A stretch of 64,000 bases of DNA from Collimonas arenae (GCF_001584165.1 NZ_CP013233.1:2984620-3048619); one strand, 5' to 3'. Numbered from the stretch's first letter, positions 1 through 9,335 are shown. Notes: generated by a model from the sequence alone, not told the origin. Numbers and translations are program-made.

Positions 1-1877
1 GGCGCTCCACCAGTACGTCGATAGGCATCACACCCAGATCGACATTGCCCCGCGCTCGCACGGCCACTGTGTTTGCATCACGCTCTTTATCACCGACAAC
101 CAGTATATAAGGCGGCTTCTGCAAAGAATGCTGCCGTATTTTATAGGTAATCTTCTCATTACGCAAATCGGTCTCTACTCTAAACCCTTGTTTCTTCAGC
201 GTTTGTGCAACATTTTGAACATATTCGGCTTGCGCGTCGGAAATATTCAAAATAACAACTTGCACAGGAGCAAGCCACAACGGCATCGCACCAGCGTGGT
301 TTTCAATCAACATGCCAATAAAACGCTCCAGCGAGCCGACAATAGCACGATGCAGCATGACCGGTACTTTACGGCCATTATCTTCAGTCACATATTCCGA
401 GCCGAGGCGGCCCGGCATCGAAAAGTCGACTTGCATGGTGCCGCACTGCCAGGAGCGGCCGATCGAATCCTTCAGGTGATACTCGATTTTCGGACCATAG
501 AAGGCGCCCTCGCCCGGCAACTCTTCCCACTCAGCGCCGGAAGCGCGAATGGCTTCACGCAAGGCATTTTCCGCCTTGTCCCAAACCTCTTCCTCGCCAA
601 CCCGCTTTTCTGGACGCAGGGCCAGCTTGACCGCCACTTCAGTAAAGCCGAAATCGAGATATACCTTGCGCACCAGCTTATCGAAGATGGCAACCTCTTC
701 CTGAATTTGCTCTTCTGTACAGAAAATATGGCCGTCATCCTGGGTAAAGCCGCGCACCCGCATCATGCCGTGCAAAGCGCCGGACGGCTCGTTGCGGTGG
801 CATTGGCCAAATTCACCGAAACGCAAAGGCAGGTCGCGATAGCTGTGCAGGCTGGAATTGAAAATCTGGATATGACCAGGGCAATTCATCGGCTTCAACG
901 CGTAGCTGCGGTTTTCCGATTCAGTGGTGAACATGCTTTCGCGATAGTTCTCCCAGTGACCAGTCTTTTCCCACAGGGAACGATCGAGAATCTGCGGCGC
1001 CTTGACTTCCTGATAACCATTGTCGTTATAGACACGGCGCATGAACTGTTCGACCTGCTGCCAGATCGTCCAGCCCTTGGCATGCCAGAAAATCAAGCCC
1101 GGCGCTTCGTCTTGGAAGTGGAACAGATCCAGCGCACGACCCAGTTTGCGGTGGTCGCGTTTTTCCGCTTCTTCCAGCATATGCAGGTAAGCTTCCTGCT
1201 CATCCTTCTTGGCCCAGGCAGTGCCGTACACGCGCTGCAGCATTTCATTCTTGGCATCGCCGCGCCAGTAGGCGCCGGCCAGCTTCATCAGCTTGAACAC
1301 TTTCAGCTTGCCGGTCGACGGTACGTGCGGGCCGCGGCACAGGTCAGTAAATTTACCTTCGGTGTAGAGCGAGACTTCCTGGTCTTGCGGAATCGAGCCG
1401 ATCAGCTCCGCCTTGTAGGCTTCGCCAATCGATTCAAAATAGGCAATCGCTTCATCGCGCGCCACGACTTTACGTGTGACAGGCTCATCCTTCTTGGCCA
1501 GCTCAGCCATCTTCTTTTCAATTCCAGCAGGTCTTCCGGAGTGAAAGGACGCTTGTAGGAAAAATCGTAGTAAAAGCCGTTTTCAATCACCGGACCGATC
1601 GTCACCTGCGCATCGGGAACAGTTCCTTGACCGCATAAGCCAGCAAGTGGGCAGTCGAGTGGCGGATGACTTCCAGGCCATCGGCATCCTTGTCGGTCAC
1701 GATCGCCAGATCGACATCCTTCTCGATCAGGTAGGAAGTATCCACCAGCTTGCCATCGACCTTGCCGGCCAGAGCCGCCTTGGCCAGACCGGCACCAATG
1801 CTGGCGGCGACCTGTGCCACTGTCAGTGGCGCATCGAATTGACGCTGTGAACCATCAGGAAGTTTGACTGCTATCAT
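1..1877 (-). CDS. thrS: Threonine--tRNA ligase (frameshifted twice; 3' end outside window)
   Basis: Charges tRNA-Thr with threonine in the cytoplasm. The N-terminus ([11 protein letters not shown], then the TGS-like domain and [16 protein letters not shown]) reads from 1877, and the catalytic and anticodon-binding parts follow down to base 1 with no stop. The frame breaks twice. After FP the expected [18 protein letters not shown] resumes one base off near 1614-1617 (CCC run). After PEDLL the expected IEKKMAEL resumes one base off near 1521-1524. Both are single missing bases and everything else matches ThrS, so sequence error is far more likely than a broken essential gene. The start at 1877 is chosen because family members begin at MIAVKLPDG; in-frame ATGs at 1889 and 1910 are alternatives. 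A hairpin terminator lies about 80 bases upstream. Confidence 0.93.
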
Positions 1878-2368
1878 TTTGAGCCCCATATCGGCGGTCA
1901 CCTGGACCACGCCGGATTAAATTGAATGAACGTGTACTTTACAAAAACGCGGACGAAAAAAAACGCGGACCAGCCGCGCTTTTTTCATCATGCAGGTAGA
2001 AAAAGGCCTCGACTAGTGTCGCTCACAGATTGTGGTGGTAGTTCGCGGTGTCATAACCGGGATGCCTTTCTCGCTCTTACAGATGTTGAATTCGTTTTAG
2101 TTGACCGGCCGTGAACAGCGGCAACAGGATGCTATCGATCATACCAGAAAATCCTGTAAATATGGCGGCAGCGCAACCTGCCGTGTTGCTAATTTGCCTA
2201 ACCGCAGCGCCGACATTGTTGTCATTGAGGTGCAACGAACGATGATTCTCGGCGCGACTTCCCACAGCAAGCAAGCGATCTCCATATAGATGTAATTGAT
2301 TGCATCTTCGTTTGTCATAATGGCAATGACATGTATAGTTCATGCCACCAACCAAACAACAGCGAGAA
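1878..2368. other. Intergenic region between thrS and the YXWXGXW gene
   Basis: Divergent spacer that should carry promoters for thrS (minus) and the small secreted protein gene (plus). Apart from the hairpin at 1956-1985 I see no RNA gene or convincing coding sequence; the short ORFs here look like chance frames. Confidence 0.5.
1956..1985 (-). terminator. Intrinsic terminator / possible attenuator in the thrS leader
   Basis: On the minus strand a CGCGG-CTGGT-CCGCG stem-loop is followed by eight T residues, about 80 bases before the thrS start. A second copy of the 3' arm plus T-run (GTCCGCGTTTTT) follows directly, so the 5' arm could pair with either copy. With A/T tracts on both flanks it could also work on the plus strand. 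I see no gene on the minus strand just upstream for it to terminate, so leader attenuation of thrS is possible but unproven. Confidence 0.6.
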
Positions 2369-2767
2369 ATGAACATGAAACGTATTTTCTGCGCGGCGGC
2401 ACTCGTCGCAGCCAGCGCTGCAATCTTCATTCCCACCCAGGCCATGGCGCAAGTCGGCGTGAGCATTTCGATTGGCGTACCGCCACCGCCACCAAGATAT
2501 GAACCAATGCCGCCGCCACGCTATGGCTATGTCTGGGCCCCTGGTTACTGGAACTGGGTCGGCGGCCGCCATGTTTGGGCAGGCGGCCACTGGGAACGCG
2601 CGCGCAGCGGCTATATGTATAACCGTCCAGAATGGCGCCAAGGACCGCGCGGCTGGGAGCTCCGACGCGGCGGCTGGCAGCGCGGCGGCGGTCGAGGAGG
2701 ATATGATCATCGCCGCGACGACCACCGTCACCATGGTCGCGGTCACGACGATAGATATCGCCGCTGA
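2369..2767 (+). CDS. Small secreted YXWXGXW-repeat protein
   Basis: About 132 residues. It has a signal peptide (MNMKRIFCAAALVAASA..., cleavage after AMA), then a Pro-rich stretch (IGVPPPPPRYEPMPPPR), then Trp/Gly repeats of the YXWXGXW type (YVWAPGYW, HVWAGGHW, WELRRGGW), and ends in a Gly/Arg/His/Asp-rich basic tail (GGYDHRRDDHRHHGRG). Such proteins are common, small and periplasmic or envelope-located in Burkholderiales; their biochemical role is not established. The start at 2369 is chosen because a purine-rich AGCGAG site lies just upstream; 2375 (MKRIF) is equally possible. The His/Asp-rich tail might bind metal, but that is only inference. Confidence 0.8.
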   Translation: MNMKRIFCAAALVAASAAIFIPTQAMAQVGVSISIGVPPPPPRYEPMPPPRYGYVWAPGYWNWVGGRHVWAGGHWERARSGYMYNRPEWRQGPRGWELRRGGWQRGGGRGGYDHRRDDHRHHGRGHDDRYRR

Positions 2768-2823
2768 TTCAATGCGGGCCAACCAGCGGTTGGCCTCCTC
2801 ACCAATTCCCTGCACTTCCATTG

Positions 2824-3324
2824 ATGAAATTACGTCCCGCGCATATCGACGATGCCGCAGCCATCAATGAGCTGATTCTACAGTTTCTAAGCGAATTCAT
2901 GATCAGCCCTGATGACAGCGGTGCCGAGCGTTTTCTGGATTCCGTGTCAGTCAGCGCGAAAGCCGCCTACATGTCGGATTCACGCTATCGCTACATCGTA
3001 GCAACCGAAGACACGGTGCTGGCGGGGTTCATCGCGCTTCGCGACGACAGTCATATATTCCATCTGTTTGTCGCCAGAGAATTCCAGCGCCAAGGTTTGG
3101 CCAGGCAGCTTTGGAATGCGGCAACGGCGGCTGCCGAATCAACTAAAAGCCGCACTGAATTTACGGTCAACTCATCACCTTCCGCATCGCCGATTTATGA
3201 ACGCTTCGGCTTCAAAAAAAATGGCCCGCCGGTTGAAAAGCACGGCATCCGTTTTGTGCCCATGCATCGGCCATGCACATCTTCCGGTTCCGTCGATAGC
3301 GACGCACAAACACCACTCGCTTAG
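2824..3324 (+). CDS. GNAT-family N-acetyltransferase
   Basis: Predicted acyl-CoA-dependent N-acyltransferase of about 166 residues, substrate unknown. The acetyl-CoA loop is visible as FVAREFQRQGLARQLW (R/Q-x-x-G-x-A type motif A) and is followed by the usual C-terminal SPIYERFGFKK motif. The start is ATG 2824 or TTG 2821; neither has a strong ribosome site. The final codons overlap the 3' end of the convergent PH-domain gene by four bases. The last 20 residues (SSGSVDSDAQTPLA) fall beyond the domain and look like an unstructured tail. Confidence 0.85.
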   Translation: MKLRPAHIDDAAAINELILQFLSEFMISPDDSGAERFLDSVSVSAKAAYMSDSRYRYIVATEDTVLAGFIALRDDSHIFHLFVAREFQRQGLARQLWNAATAAAESTKSRTEFTVNSSPSASPIYERFGFKKNGPPVEKHGIRFVPMHRPCTSSGSVDSDAQTPLA

Positions 3325-3731
3325 TCAGCTCGGCGCACCTTGTCGCGCAACATACGGATGAAGCGTTCGCGCTCTATCGGCGAAACCAATTGATATGCAT
3401 CGCCAAAAGACACCTTCACCCGCTGCAGCGACAAGGCCGGTGCGGAACGAGGATTGGAACTGATATCTATATGAGTAATCTGCCGATAAGGGATGCACTG
3501 ACGGATGAAACCCGCCTGAATCAACAGATGATCCGCTTCCAGCACATATTTGCAGGGTACGCAAAACGCCCAGACGATCAGCGCCATCAGTGCGGCCACG
3601 CCAAAGCAAATAAATTTTGCGGCCGGCACCGTATGCGCCACGGAAAAACCGATGCTGATAACGAAGGCGACGGTGCCCGCCAATACCAGCACCAGCCACA
3701 AATCAATTTTCGATGGAAATTCTTGACTCAC
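3321..3731 (-). CDS. PH-domain (bPH-type) membrane protein
   Basis: About 136 residues. Two hydrophobic segments (LWLVLVLAGTVAFVISIGF and FICFGVAALMALIVWAF) are followed by a soluble part (KYVLEADHLLIQAGFIRQCIPYRQITHIDISSNP...SLQRVKVSFGDAYQLVSP), which has the pattern of bacterial PH-like domains of the YdbS/YdbT class. The function of this class is not known. I chose GTG at 3731 because an AAGGGAGG ribosome site lies at good spacing upstream; the longer ATG form from 3782 adds 17 residues that look untranslated. Confidence 0.7.
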   Translation of the reverse strand: MSQEFPSKIDLWLVLVLAGTVAFVISIGFSVAHTVPAAKFICFGVAALMALIVWAFCVPCKYVLEADHLLIQAGFIRQCIPYRQITHIDISSNPRSAPALSLQRVKVSFGDAYQLVSPIERERFIRMLRDKVRRAD

Positions 3732-4098
3732 TCCCCCGCCCCTCCCTTGTAACCAATTTAAAAGCTGCCACCTTCCGGCCACACTTTAACGGCGCGAAAA
3801 AACTACAGGCTGCAGCATAAGGCGAAACTAATTATCCATTGTTAGCGCTAACCTGGCATAGGCGGCGTTGTTTCTTTCTCAAAATCAGTCAAATAACCCA
3901 ATCCTGTCAAATTTGGCACTAGTGTAAATCCATGGATTGTCTAAACTGGTGAGTGGTTGAATGGGTCGCCAACCGGCATGAGGCCAGGTAAGAACATTCG
4001 CCTGGATGGCTCGCAGTAACAAGGTAAGCAAGTAGATTGGCGATCTGCGTTTCTCGCTTCTACGGCTAGTTCAATGTGCATTTACTAGAAAGAACATC
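3732..4098. other. Divergent spacer upstream of cspA with a 12-bp palindrome
   Basis: Holds the promoter of the PH-domain gene and the promoter and long 5' leader of cspA. The perfect palindrome GTTAGCGCTAAC lies at 3841-3852 and has the form of a LacI/GalR-type operator. A small hairpin (AGAT-TGGCG-ATCT) occurs in the csp leader near 4037-4049. No coding sequence is seen. Confidence 0.5.
3841..3852. promoter_or_regulatory. Perfect 12-bp palindrome, operator-like
   Basis: GTTAGCGCTAAC is a perfect dyad with a central CG, as in many LacI/GalR-family operators. It sits about 110 bases upstream of the PH-domain gene and about 250 bases upstream of cspA. No LacI-family gene is in the window, so a regulator cannot be named. 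Confidence 0.35.
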
Positions 4099-4305
4099 AT
4101 GGCAACAGGTACCGTCAAATGGTTCAACGACTCCAAAGGCTTTGGCTTCATTACTCCGGATGACGGTAGTGAAGATTTATTCGCCCATTTTTCTGCTATT
4201 CAGATGGGTGGTTTCAAGACTCTCAAGGAAGGTCAAAAAGTCAAATTCGATGTCACCGAAGGCCCCAAGGGTAAACAGGCTTCAAATATTCAGGAGGCCA
4301 CCTGA
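4099..4305 (+). CDS. cspA: Cold-shock protein (CspA family)
   Basis: Single cold-shock domain of 68 residues that binds single-stranded RNA/DNA and melts mRNA structure. Both RNA-binding motifs are present: KGFGFI (RNP1) and DLFAHF (RNP2, usual form VFVHF). It begins [10 protein letters not shown], typical of the family. The spacer upstream fits the long 5' untranslated leader of csp mRNAs, though a cold box cannot be assigned by eye. An intrinsic terminator follows at 4378. Confidence 0.95.
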   Translation: MATGTVKWFNDSKGFGFITPDDGSEDLFAHFSAIQMGGFKTLKEGQKVKFDVTEGPKGKQASNIQEAT

Positions 4306-4377
4306 TCGGCGATTGGGAAAGCCTGGATAAGCGGCAGTGAATTTGCGCTGTGGCGTCCAGGCATTGAAAGACTCAGC

Positions 4378-4413
4378 AAAGCTCGCAGCCTGTTACGGTC
4401 CGCGAGCTTTTTT
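4378..4413 (+). terminator. Intrinsic terminator after cspA
   Basis: Stem AAAGCTCGC / GCGAGCTTT with a 15-base loop and a T-run at its 3' end, about 75 bases after the cspA stop. Confidence 0.85.
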
Positions 4414-4513
4414 ATTGCGGCATTTCCGCACGATGAGCCCGCGGGAAAATCACAGGCTTTCCGGGAAACCGAAAGCCGCCATTAATCCGAAGCCGGTACG
4501 TTGCCGCAAAATT

Positions 4514-4798
4514 TCAGGCAGCTCCGCGATAAGACGCCAGATCAGGAGCAGGACGCAACGGGTGCTGTATCGCAGTAGGCAATTGTGGTCTTTGACTCTC
4601 AGCAACACTCTCCACACCATCCGCCGATATGGCCTCCAGGAAGGCCAGTACATTACGATGGTAGTCAACCCGCATCTCCGCTTCCAGTAACTGCCTTTCC
4701 GCTTGGAACAATGCAAGGCGCGTATCGCGTAATTCATTTTCAGCCAGTTTTTCCGGCGTCAAAATATACTTCGTCGCCAATCTGTTAAGCCATCCCAT
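4514..4798 (-). CDS. Hypothetical protein with a short coiled coil
   Basis: About 94 residues; I do not recognise a family. The N-terminus (MGWLNRLATKYILTPEKL) is followed by a helical, charged, heptad-like stretch (AENELRDTRLALFQAERQLLEAEMRVDYHRNVLAFLEAI) and a Pro-rich tail. The start at 4798 is chosen because AGAGGT lies five bases upstream; a 16-residue longer form (from 4846) lacks this. No signal peptide or membrane segment. The pattern fits a small helical oligomerising protein. Confidence 0.6.
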   Translation of the reverse strand: MGWLNRLATKYILTPEKLAENELRDTRLALFQAERQLLEAEMRVDYHRNVLAFLEAISADGVESVAESQRPQLPTAIQHPLRPAPDLASYRGAA

Positions 4799-5015
4799 GT
4801 CAGCACCTCTTTTGTCAGGAGACGATTTGATATTAAATCTTTCCACGCGACAGAATCGATATTTGACATCATTTAATTATATTGTTGCAAATATCCTACG
4901 ACCCGCTATTCAAATGAAAAAAGCGGATTTATGATGGTGAATCAGTCGGCGCCACCACAGCAATTCCACCTGGCAACTATCACCAAATTTTCCAAATCAA
5001 CGTGCTCGCCAACAG

Positions 5016-5771
5016 CTAAGCGAGGGTGATCGTTATGCCCATTTTCCGATACGGCGCAATCAAGGTTTCCGCAACGGCGGCGTTGACCACGATCCCGTTC
5101 ACCTGACTCAGCGGTGCGATCTGGTATGGCGAGGCCGTATTCAGTTTCTCCGGCGACGCCAGCACCACTGTTTGCAGCGCCGCCTCGCTCAACGCACGCT
5201 TGACGCATGCCTCTTCAAAATCGCCGGTGCTGATACCCGCTTCCGGATGCAAACTGCACACCCCCATGAAGTACAGGTCGGCACGGACGCGTCCTATCGC
5301 CTCAATGGTTGCGGCGCCGACGCCAACGATGGAATGCTTGAACAAGCGGCCACCGATCATGATTACGTCGACATGCGGGTGCTCAACCAACTCAACAGCG
5401 ATGGAAGGACTGTGCGTAATCACAGTTGCCTTCAGCGTCCGCGGCAAATGCCGCGCCAGTTGCACCGCAGTTGTACCGCCGTCGACGAACACCACCTGCC
5501 CTGGCTGGATCATGGCGGCAGCGGCGCGCCCGATGGCTGGCTTGGCGTCGCTGGAAATCTGTTGGCGCTCGGCGAAAGTGCCGATTGCCGGAGAGACCGG
5601 CAATGCGCCGCCGTGCACGCGTTGCAATAATCCCTCTTCAGCAAGTTGACGGAGATCGCGCCGGATCGTGTCCTCCGACAGGCCAAGCTGTTCGCTGAGC
5701 GACTTGGCGACGATCTGGCCATCTTGCTTCAGGACTTCCAATAGATGTTGCTTGCGTTGCCGAGTTAGCAT
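5016..5771 (-). CDS. DeoR/GlpR-family transcriptional regulator
   Basis: About 251 residues with the standard two-part layout. An N-terminal winged helix (RQRKQHLLEVLKQDGQ...LSEDTIRRDLRQLAEEGLLQRVHGGA) is followed by a DeoR C-terminal sensor domain (FVDGGTTAVQLARHLP, VDVIMIGGRLFKHSIVGVGA, DLYFMGVCSLHPEAGIST) that binds phosphorylated sugars in relatives. The start at 5771 is supported by AGGAAGG upstream; the longer ATG at 5837 would run through the promoter region. It faces a Nudix hydrolase gene, so the natural guess is autoregulation plus control of that gene. Confidence 0.9.
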   Translation of the reverse strand: MLTRQRKQHLLEVLKQDGQIVAKSLSEQLGLSEDTIRRDLRQLAEEGLLQRVHGGALPVSPAIGTFAERQQISSDAKPAIGRAAAAMIQPGQVVFVDGGTTAVQLARHLPRTLKATVITHSPSIAVELVEHPHVDVIMIGGRLFKHSIVGVGAATIEAIGRVRADLYFMGVCSLHPEAGISTGDFEEACVKRALSEAALQTVVLASPEKLNTASPYQIAPLSQVNGIVVNAAVAETLIAPYRKMGITITLA

Positions 5772-5790
5772 GGCCTTCCTTTTGCACGTT

Positions 5791-5832
5791 TTTTCTTGAT
5801 ATTTCACGATATTGCATGATAAATTAAGAAAA
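5791..5832. promoter_or_regulatory. Candidate DeoR operator in the divergent DeoR/Nudix promoter
   Basis: Inverted arms TTTTCTT (5791-5797) and AAGAAAA (5826-5832) flank two direct copies of GATATT in an AT-rich core. The position between the two divergent start codons fits an operator for the DeoR-family protein. Seen by eye only. Confidence 0.35.
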
Positions 5833-5867
5833 CACAATCCCGCCTAACCAATCCCAGAAGGGCCGCT

Positions 5868-6485
5868 ATGCACGATGACAGAGTCAGAATTCACAATGTC
5901 GAGATATTGTCGGATGACTGGTACCTGCTGAAGAAAACCACGTTCGACTACTTGCGCGCCGACGGCGCCTGGCAAACATTGACGCGTGAAACCTACGATC
6001 GCGGCAATGGTGCCACGGTGTTGTTGTATAACCGTGAACGCCGCAGCGTAATCCTGATTCGGCAGTTTCGCTTCCCGACCTACGGCAACGGGCACGACGG
6101 ATTCTTGATTGAAACCGCCGCTGGATTGCTGGACCAGGCCAGTCCTGAAGAACGCATCAAGGCAGAAGCGGAAGAAGAAACCGGCTATCGCGTAACCGAT
6201 GTGCGCAAGATATTCGAGGCCTTCATGAGTCCAGGTTCAGTCACGGAAAAACTGTACTTTTTCATTGCCGAGTACGAGCCTAAATTGCGTGCAGGCGACG
6301 GCGGTGGATTGGAAGAAGAAGGAGAAGATATCGAAGTGCTGGAACTGCCGTTGGAGCAGGCACTGCAAATGATCGCCGATGGTCGGATTGCTGATGGCAA
6401 GACCATCATGCTGCTGCAATACGCTCAACTGTATTTATTTCCTGGAGCCGGCACCAGCACCGATGCGAGCATGTCGGGGAAATAA
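5868..6485 (+). CDS. Nudix hydrolase, NudK/ADP-sugar pyrophosphatase type
   Basis: About 205 residues, related to the NudK/NudF group that splits GDP-mannose or ADP-ribose into sugar phosphate and nucleotide. The Nudix box is [20 protein letters not shown] followed by GY. The metal-binding EAEEETG part is intact, but the first box Glu (as in NudK GLLDNDEP) is Ser here. [12 protein letters not shown] and the C-terminal [12 protein letters not shown] are typical of this group. AAGGG precedes the ATG. The gene is divergent from the DeoR-family regulator. GDP-mannose as substrate is inferred from family resemblance only. Confidence 0.85.
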   Translation: MHDDRVRIHNVEILSDDWYLLKKTTFDYLRADGAWQTLTRETYDRGNGATVLLYNRERRSVILIRQFRFPTYGNGHDGFLIETAAGLLDQASPEERIKAEAEEETGYRVTDVRKIFEAFMSPGSVTEKLYFFIAEYEPKLRAGDGGGLEEEGEDIEVLELPLEQALQMIADGRIADGKTIMLLQYAQLYLFPGAGTSTDASMSGK

Positions 6486-6557
6486 AAAAATACATGATGC
6501 TACCGGCCCCTTGCGGCCAGTAACATCATCTTATCCACTGCGTCGTGGAAGCTGTCG

Positions 6558-7430
6558 TCACTTCTGATGGATAGCCTGTCCGAAACGCCCGTTATTGAAA
6601 TCCAGTATGGCCTGGGCAATTTCCTCCTTGCTGTTCATCACGAACGGGCCGTGACCGACGATCGGTTCGTCAATCGGCTCGCCACTAAGCAGAAGTATGA
6701 CCGCATCGTTGTTGGCTTCAATCGATACCTTGTTGCCGTCTCGATCCAGCAAAACCATTTGCGCATCGCGTGCGATGGTTTCCCCATTGACCAATACCGT
6801 GCCATGCAACACCACGACCGCACCAGTCCAGCCTTGCGGCAGCGCCAAATCGGCAATGCCGCCCTGGTTCAGACGCAGGTCCCAAACGTTCATGGCGCTG
6901 AAGGTGTGCGCCGGTCCTGCGTGGCCATCGAAATTGCCGGCGATCACGCGCACCGAACCAGCACCTTCCGGCAAGGCGACGGACGGGATATCGCGGTCAC
7001 GAATCGCCTGATAACCAGGTTCCGCCATCTTGTCCTTGGCCGGCAGATTGACCCACAGTTGCACCATTTCCAATGCACCGCCGGAACGCGTGAACTGCTC
7101 GGAGTGAAACTCTTCGTGCAGGATACCTGCGCCTGCCGTCATCCATTGCACGTCACCCGGACCGATCACGCCGCCCTGCCCGGTCGAGTCGCGATGCGCC
7201 ACCTCGCCTTTATAGACGATCGTCACGGTTTCGAAGCCGCGATGCGGATGCTGGCCGACGCCGCGTGGCCGCTCGGCAGGGCCGAATTCAGCCGGGCCTG
7301 CGTAGTCAAGTAACAGAAATGGGCTGAGTTGCTTGCCGTGGCTTTGATAAGAAAACATCGAACGAACCGGAAAGCCATCGCCAACCCAATGTGGGCGGGG
7401 TGCGCTATAGACGCCAAGAACTCTTTTCAT
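6558..7430 (-). CDS. Pirin family protein
   Basis: About 290 residues with two cupin domains. The N-terminal metal site is visible as HPHRGFETVTIVYKGEVAHRDS plus HEEFHSE, matching the His/His/His/Glu set of pirins. Bacterial pirins include quercetin 2,3-dioxygenases (YhhW) and proteins that act on redox sensing; which applies here cannot be told. The start at 7430 is supported by AAGGAGAAGG just upstream. The gene diverges from a LysR-type regulator, a common pairing for pirins. Confidence 0.9.
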   Translation of the reverse strand: MKRVLGVYSAPRPHWVGDGFPVRSMFSYQSHGKQLSPFLLLDYAGPAEFGPAERPRGVGQHPHRGFETVTIVYKGEVAHRDSTGQGGVIGPGDVQWMTAGAGILHEEFHSEQFTRSGGALEMVQLWVNLPAKDKMAEPGYQAIRDRDIPSVALPEGAGSVRVIAGNFDGHAGPAHTFSAMNVWDLRLNQGGIADLALPQGWTGAVVVLHGTVLVNGETIARDAQMVLLDRDGNKVSIEANNDAVILLLSGEPIDEPIVGHGPFVMNSKEEIAQAILDFNNGRFGQAIHQK

Positions 7431-7521
7431 TTCCTTCTCCTTGCCAAAATTCGAAATATGCTGCAGGAATAAGAATACGACAGGAACAATAAGCTCGGCA
7501 GATAGTAAAATTGGCATTCAG

Positions 7522-7539
7522 CGTTCTATTTTGTGAACG
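7522..7539. promoter_or_regulatory. Candidate LysR-type box between pirin and LysR genes
   Basis: CGTTC-TATTTTGT-GAACG, a 5-bp inverted repeat with TTC-N8-GAA form, lies 13 bases before the LysR start. It fits an autoregulatory LysR-type site but is short. Confidence 0.3.
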
Positions 7540-7551
7540 ATAGGAGTTGCC

Positions 7552-8468
7552 ATGCAGGATTTGAACGATCTCTACTATTACGTCCAGGTGGTCGATCAAG
7601 GCGGCTTCGCGCCCGCGGGACGCGCGCTCGGCATGCCCAAATCCAAACTGAGCCGGCGCATTGCATTGCTGGAAGAGCGGCTCGGAGTACGGCTGTTGCA
7701 ACGCACTACCAGGCATTTCTCCGTGACCGAGGTTGGACAGACTTATTACGAGCACTGTAAGGCCATGCTGGTGGAAGCCGACGCCGCGCAAGAAGCGATT
7801 GAAGTGACCCGTGCAGAACCGCGCGGCATCGTTCGCATCAGTTGTCCGATTGCACTGCTACACGCGAATGTCAGCACAATGCTGGCCGATTTCATGATCG
7901 ATTATCCGCACGTCAATGTGCAGCTGGAAGCCAGCAACCGGCGTGTCGATCTGGTCGGCGAAGGCTTCGACATCGCCATTCGCGTGCGGCCGCCGCCACT
8001 GCCAGACAGCGACCTGGTCATGCGTGTGCTGGCCGAGCGCGGCCAATGCCTGGTCGCCAGCCCGCGCTTTTTTCCGGGCGCGACCAGCCGCAGATGCCGG
8101 CCGATCTGGCGGATTGGCCGAGCCTGGCGCTGGGCGCTTCACAACAAAGCCATGCCTGGAATCTGTACGGGCCGAATGGCGCTCAAGTCATGCTGCCACA
8201 CACTCCGCGCTTCATCACAGGCGACATGATCGGCTTGCGTGATGCCGCCGTGGCCGGTGTCGGCGTCGTGCAGTTGCCGACCATGATGATCCAGGATCAA
8301 CTCGCCCAAGGCCAGTTGATACGCTTGCTACCGGACTGGCGACCGCGGCCAGAGATTATTCACGCCGTATTTCCATCGCGGCGCGGCCTGTTACCGTCGG
8401 TCCGTACCTTGATCGACTATTTCGCGCAGCGCTTCAAGGTATTGAACGAAGACTGCCCGCCAGCTTAG
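7552..8468 (+). CDS. LysR-family transcriptional regulator (frameshifted)
   Basis: Full length about 305 residues once one missing base is allowed. The winged helix (DLNDLYYYVQVVDQGGFAPA...KLSRRIALLEERLGVRLLQRTT) is followed by a LysR substrate domain (GIVRISCPIALLHANVS, ANRRVDLVGEGFDIAIRV). The frame breaks in a T-run at 8068-8073: six T are present and seven restore RFFSGRDQPQMPADLADWPSLALG, after which the protein reads to the stop at 8466-8468. The start has a TAGGAG site. It is divergent from the pirin gene, which it probably controls. Confidence 0.88.
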
Positions 8469-8602
8469 CGTGCGAGAACGCCAGCGCAAAACTGCGCTCC
8501 ATCGACACCTTGTTTGCCGCTGCGCTTACGTGATGTGATAAATTCGGCCACTGTATTTCGCTTTTTTCACCTTATTTATTCAAAAATCCGCGGATTGATT
8601 CA

Positions 8603-9220
8603 ATGACCAAACCCAAGCCTTTTTCAATGATTCGCGAGTTCCATCTCGCCGATTGGTTCACACTCAGCAACGCCTTTTGCGGCGTCGGCTCCTTGTTTTC
8701 CGTGATGACCTATCTGCAAACACGCGAAGTGCTGCATATTTTCCTGGCATGCGGCCTGATTCCGATAGCACTGATATTTGACGTGCTCGACGGCCGCATT
8801 GCACGCTGGCGCGCACAAAGTTCGGCCATGGGACGCGAACTGGATTCGCTGGCCGACGTCATTTCCTTCGGCGTGGCGCCCGCCATCATCGCTTACGGCT
8901 GCGGCATGCAAGGCCTGGTGGATCGGATCATTCTGGTGTTTTTTGTCGCCTGCGGTGTGTCGCGCCTGGCGCGCTATAACGTCACGTCCGAGAAATTGTC
9001 GGATGGCGGCGACAAGGTAAAATATTTTGAAGGTACGCCAATCCCGACATCGCTGGCGCTGGTGATGGTACTGGCCGCCGCCGCATGGCATGACGCATTG
9101 GGCCAGCAACTATGGTTTGGCGTGGTGTATGTCGCGGGCTTTCAATTTCACCCATTGGTCTTGATGTTTGCCGCGTCGGGAGCCTTGATGGTGAGTCGCA
9201 TCCGCATCCCAAAACTGTAA
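8603..9220 (+). CDS. CDP-alcohol phosphatidyltransferase (PssA-type)
   Basis: Integral membrane enzyme of about 205 residues that transfers a phosphatidyl group from CDP-diacylglycerol to an alcohol, probably serine. The full family motif D-x2-D-G-x2-A-R-x8-G-x3-D-x3-D is present around residues 73-96 (DVLDGRIARW...GRELDSLAD). Several hydrophobic segments follow. The resemblance is to phosphatidylserine synthase, but the alcohol is not proven from sequence. It stands alone between LysR and a convergent pilin gene. Confidence 0.82.
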   Translation: MTKPKPFSMIREFHLADWFTLSNAFCGVGSLFSVMTYLQTREVLHIFLACGLIPIALIFDVLDGRIARWRAQSSAMGRELDSLADVISFGVAPAIIAYGCGMQGLVDRIILVFFVACGVSRLARYNVTSEKLSDGGDKVKYFEGTPIPTSLALVMVLAAAAWHDALGQQLWFGVVYVAGFQFHPLVLMFAASGALMVSRIRIPKL

Positions 9221-9335
9221 CGTTCAAGGAAAGGGGATCACGCATGAGATGGTTACGGACGCAATCCAAAGATTAGGCGTAAAGCGCGTTGAGTTGACCG
9301 TTGAAAGAAAGGTGCAACGCGCGCTCCCCCCGCTC

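Noticed and set aside
128..1558. Open frame of 476 codons on the plus strand
   Set aside because: It lies antisense to thrS, has no domain, and arises from GC-rich codon use on the other strand.
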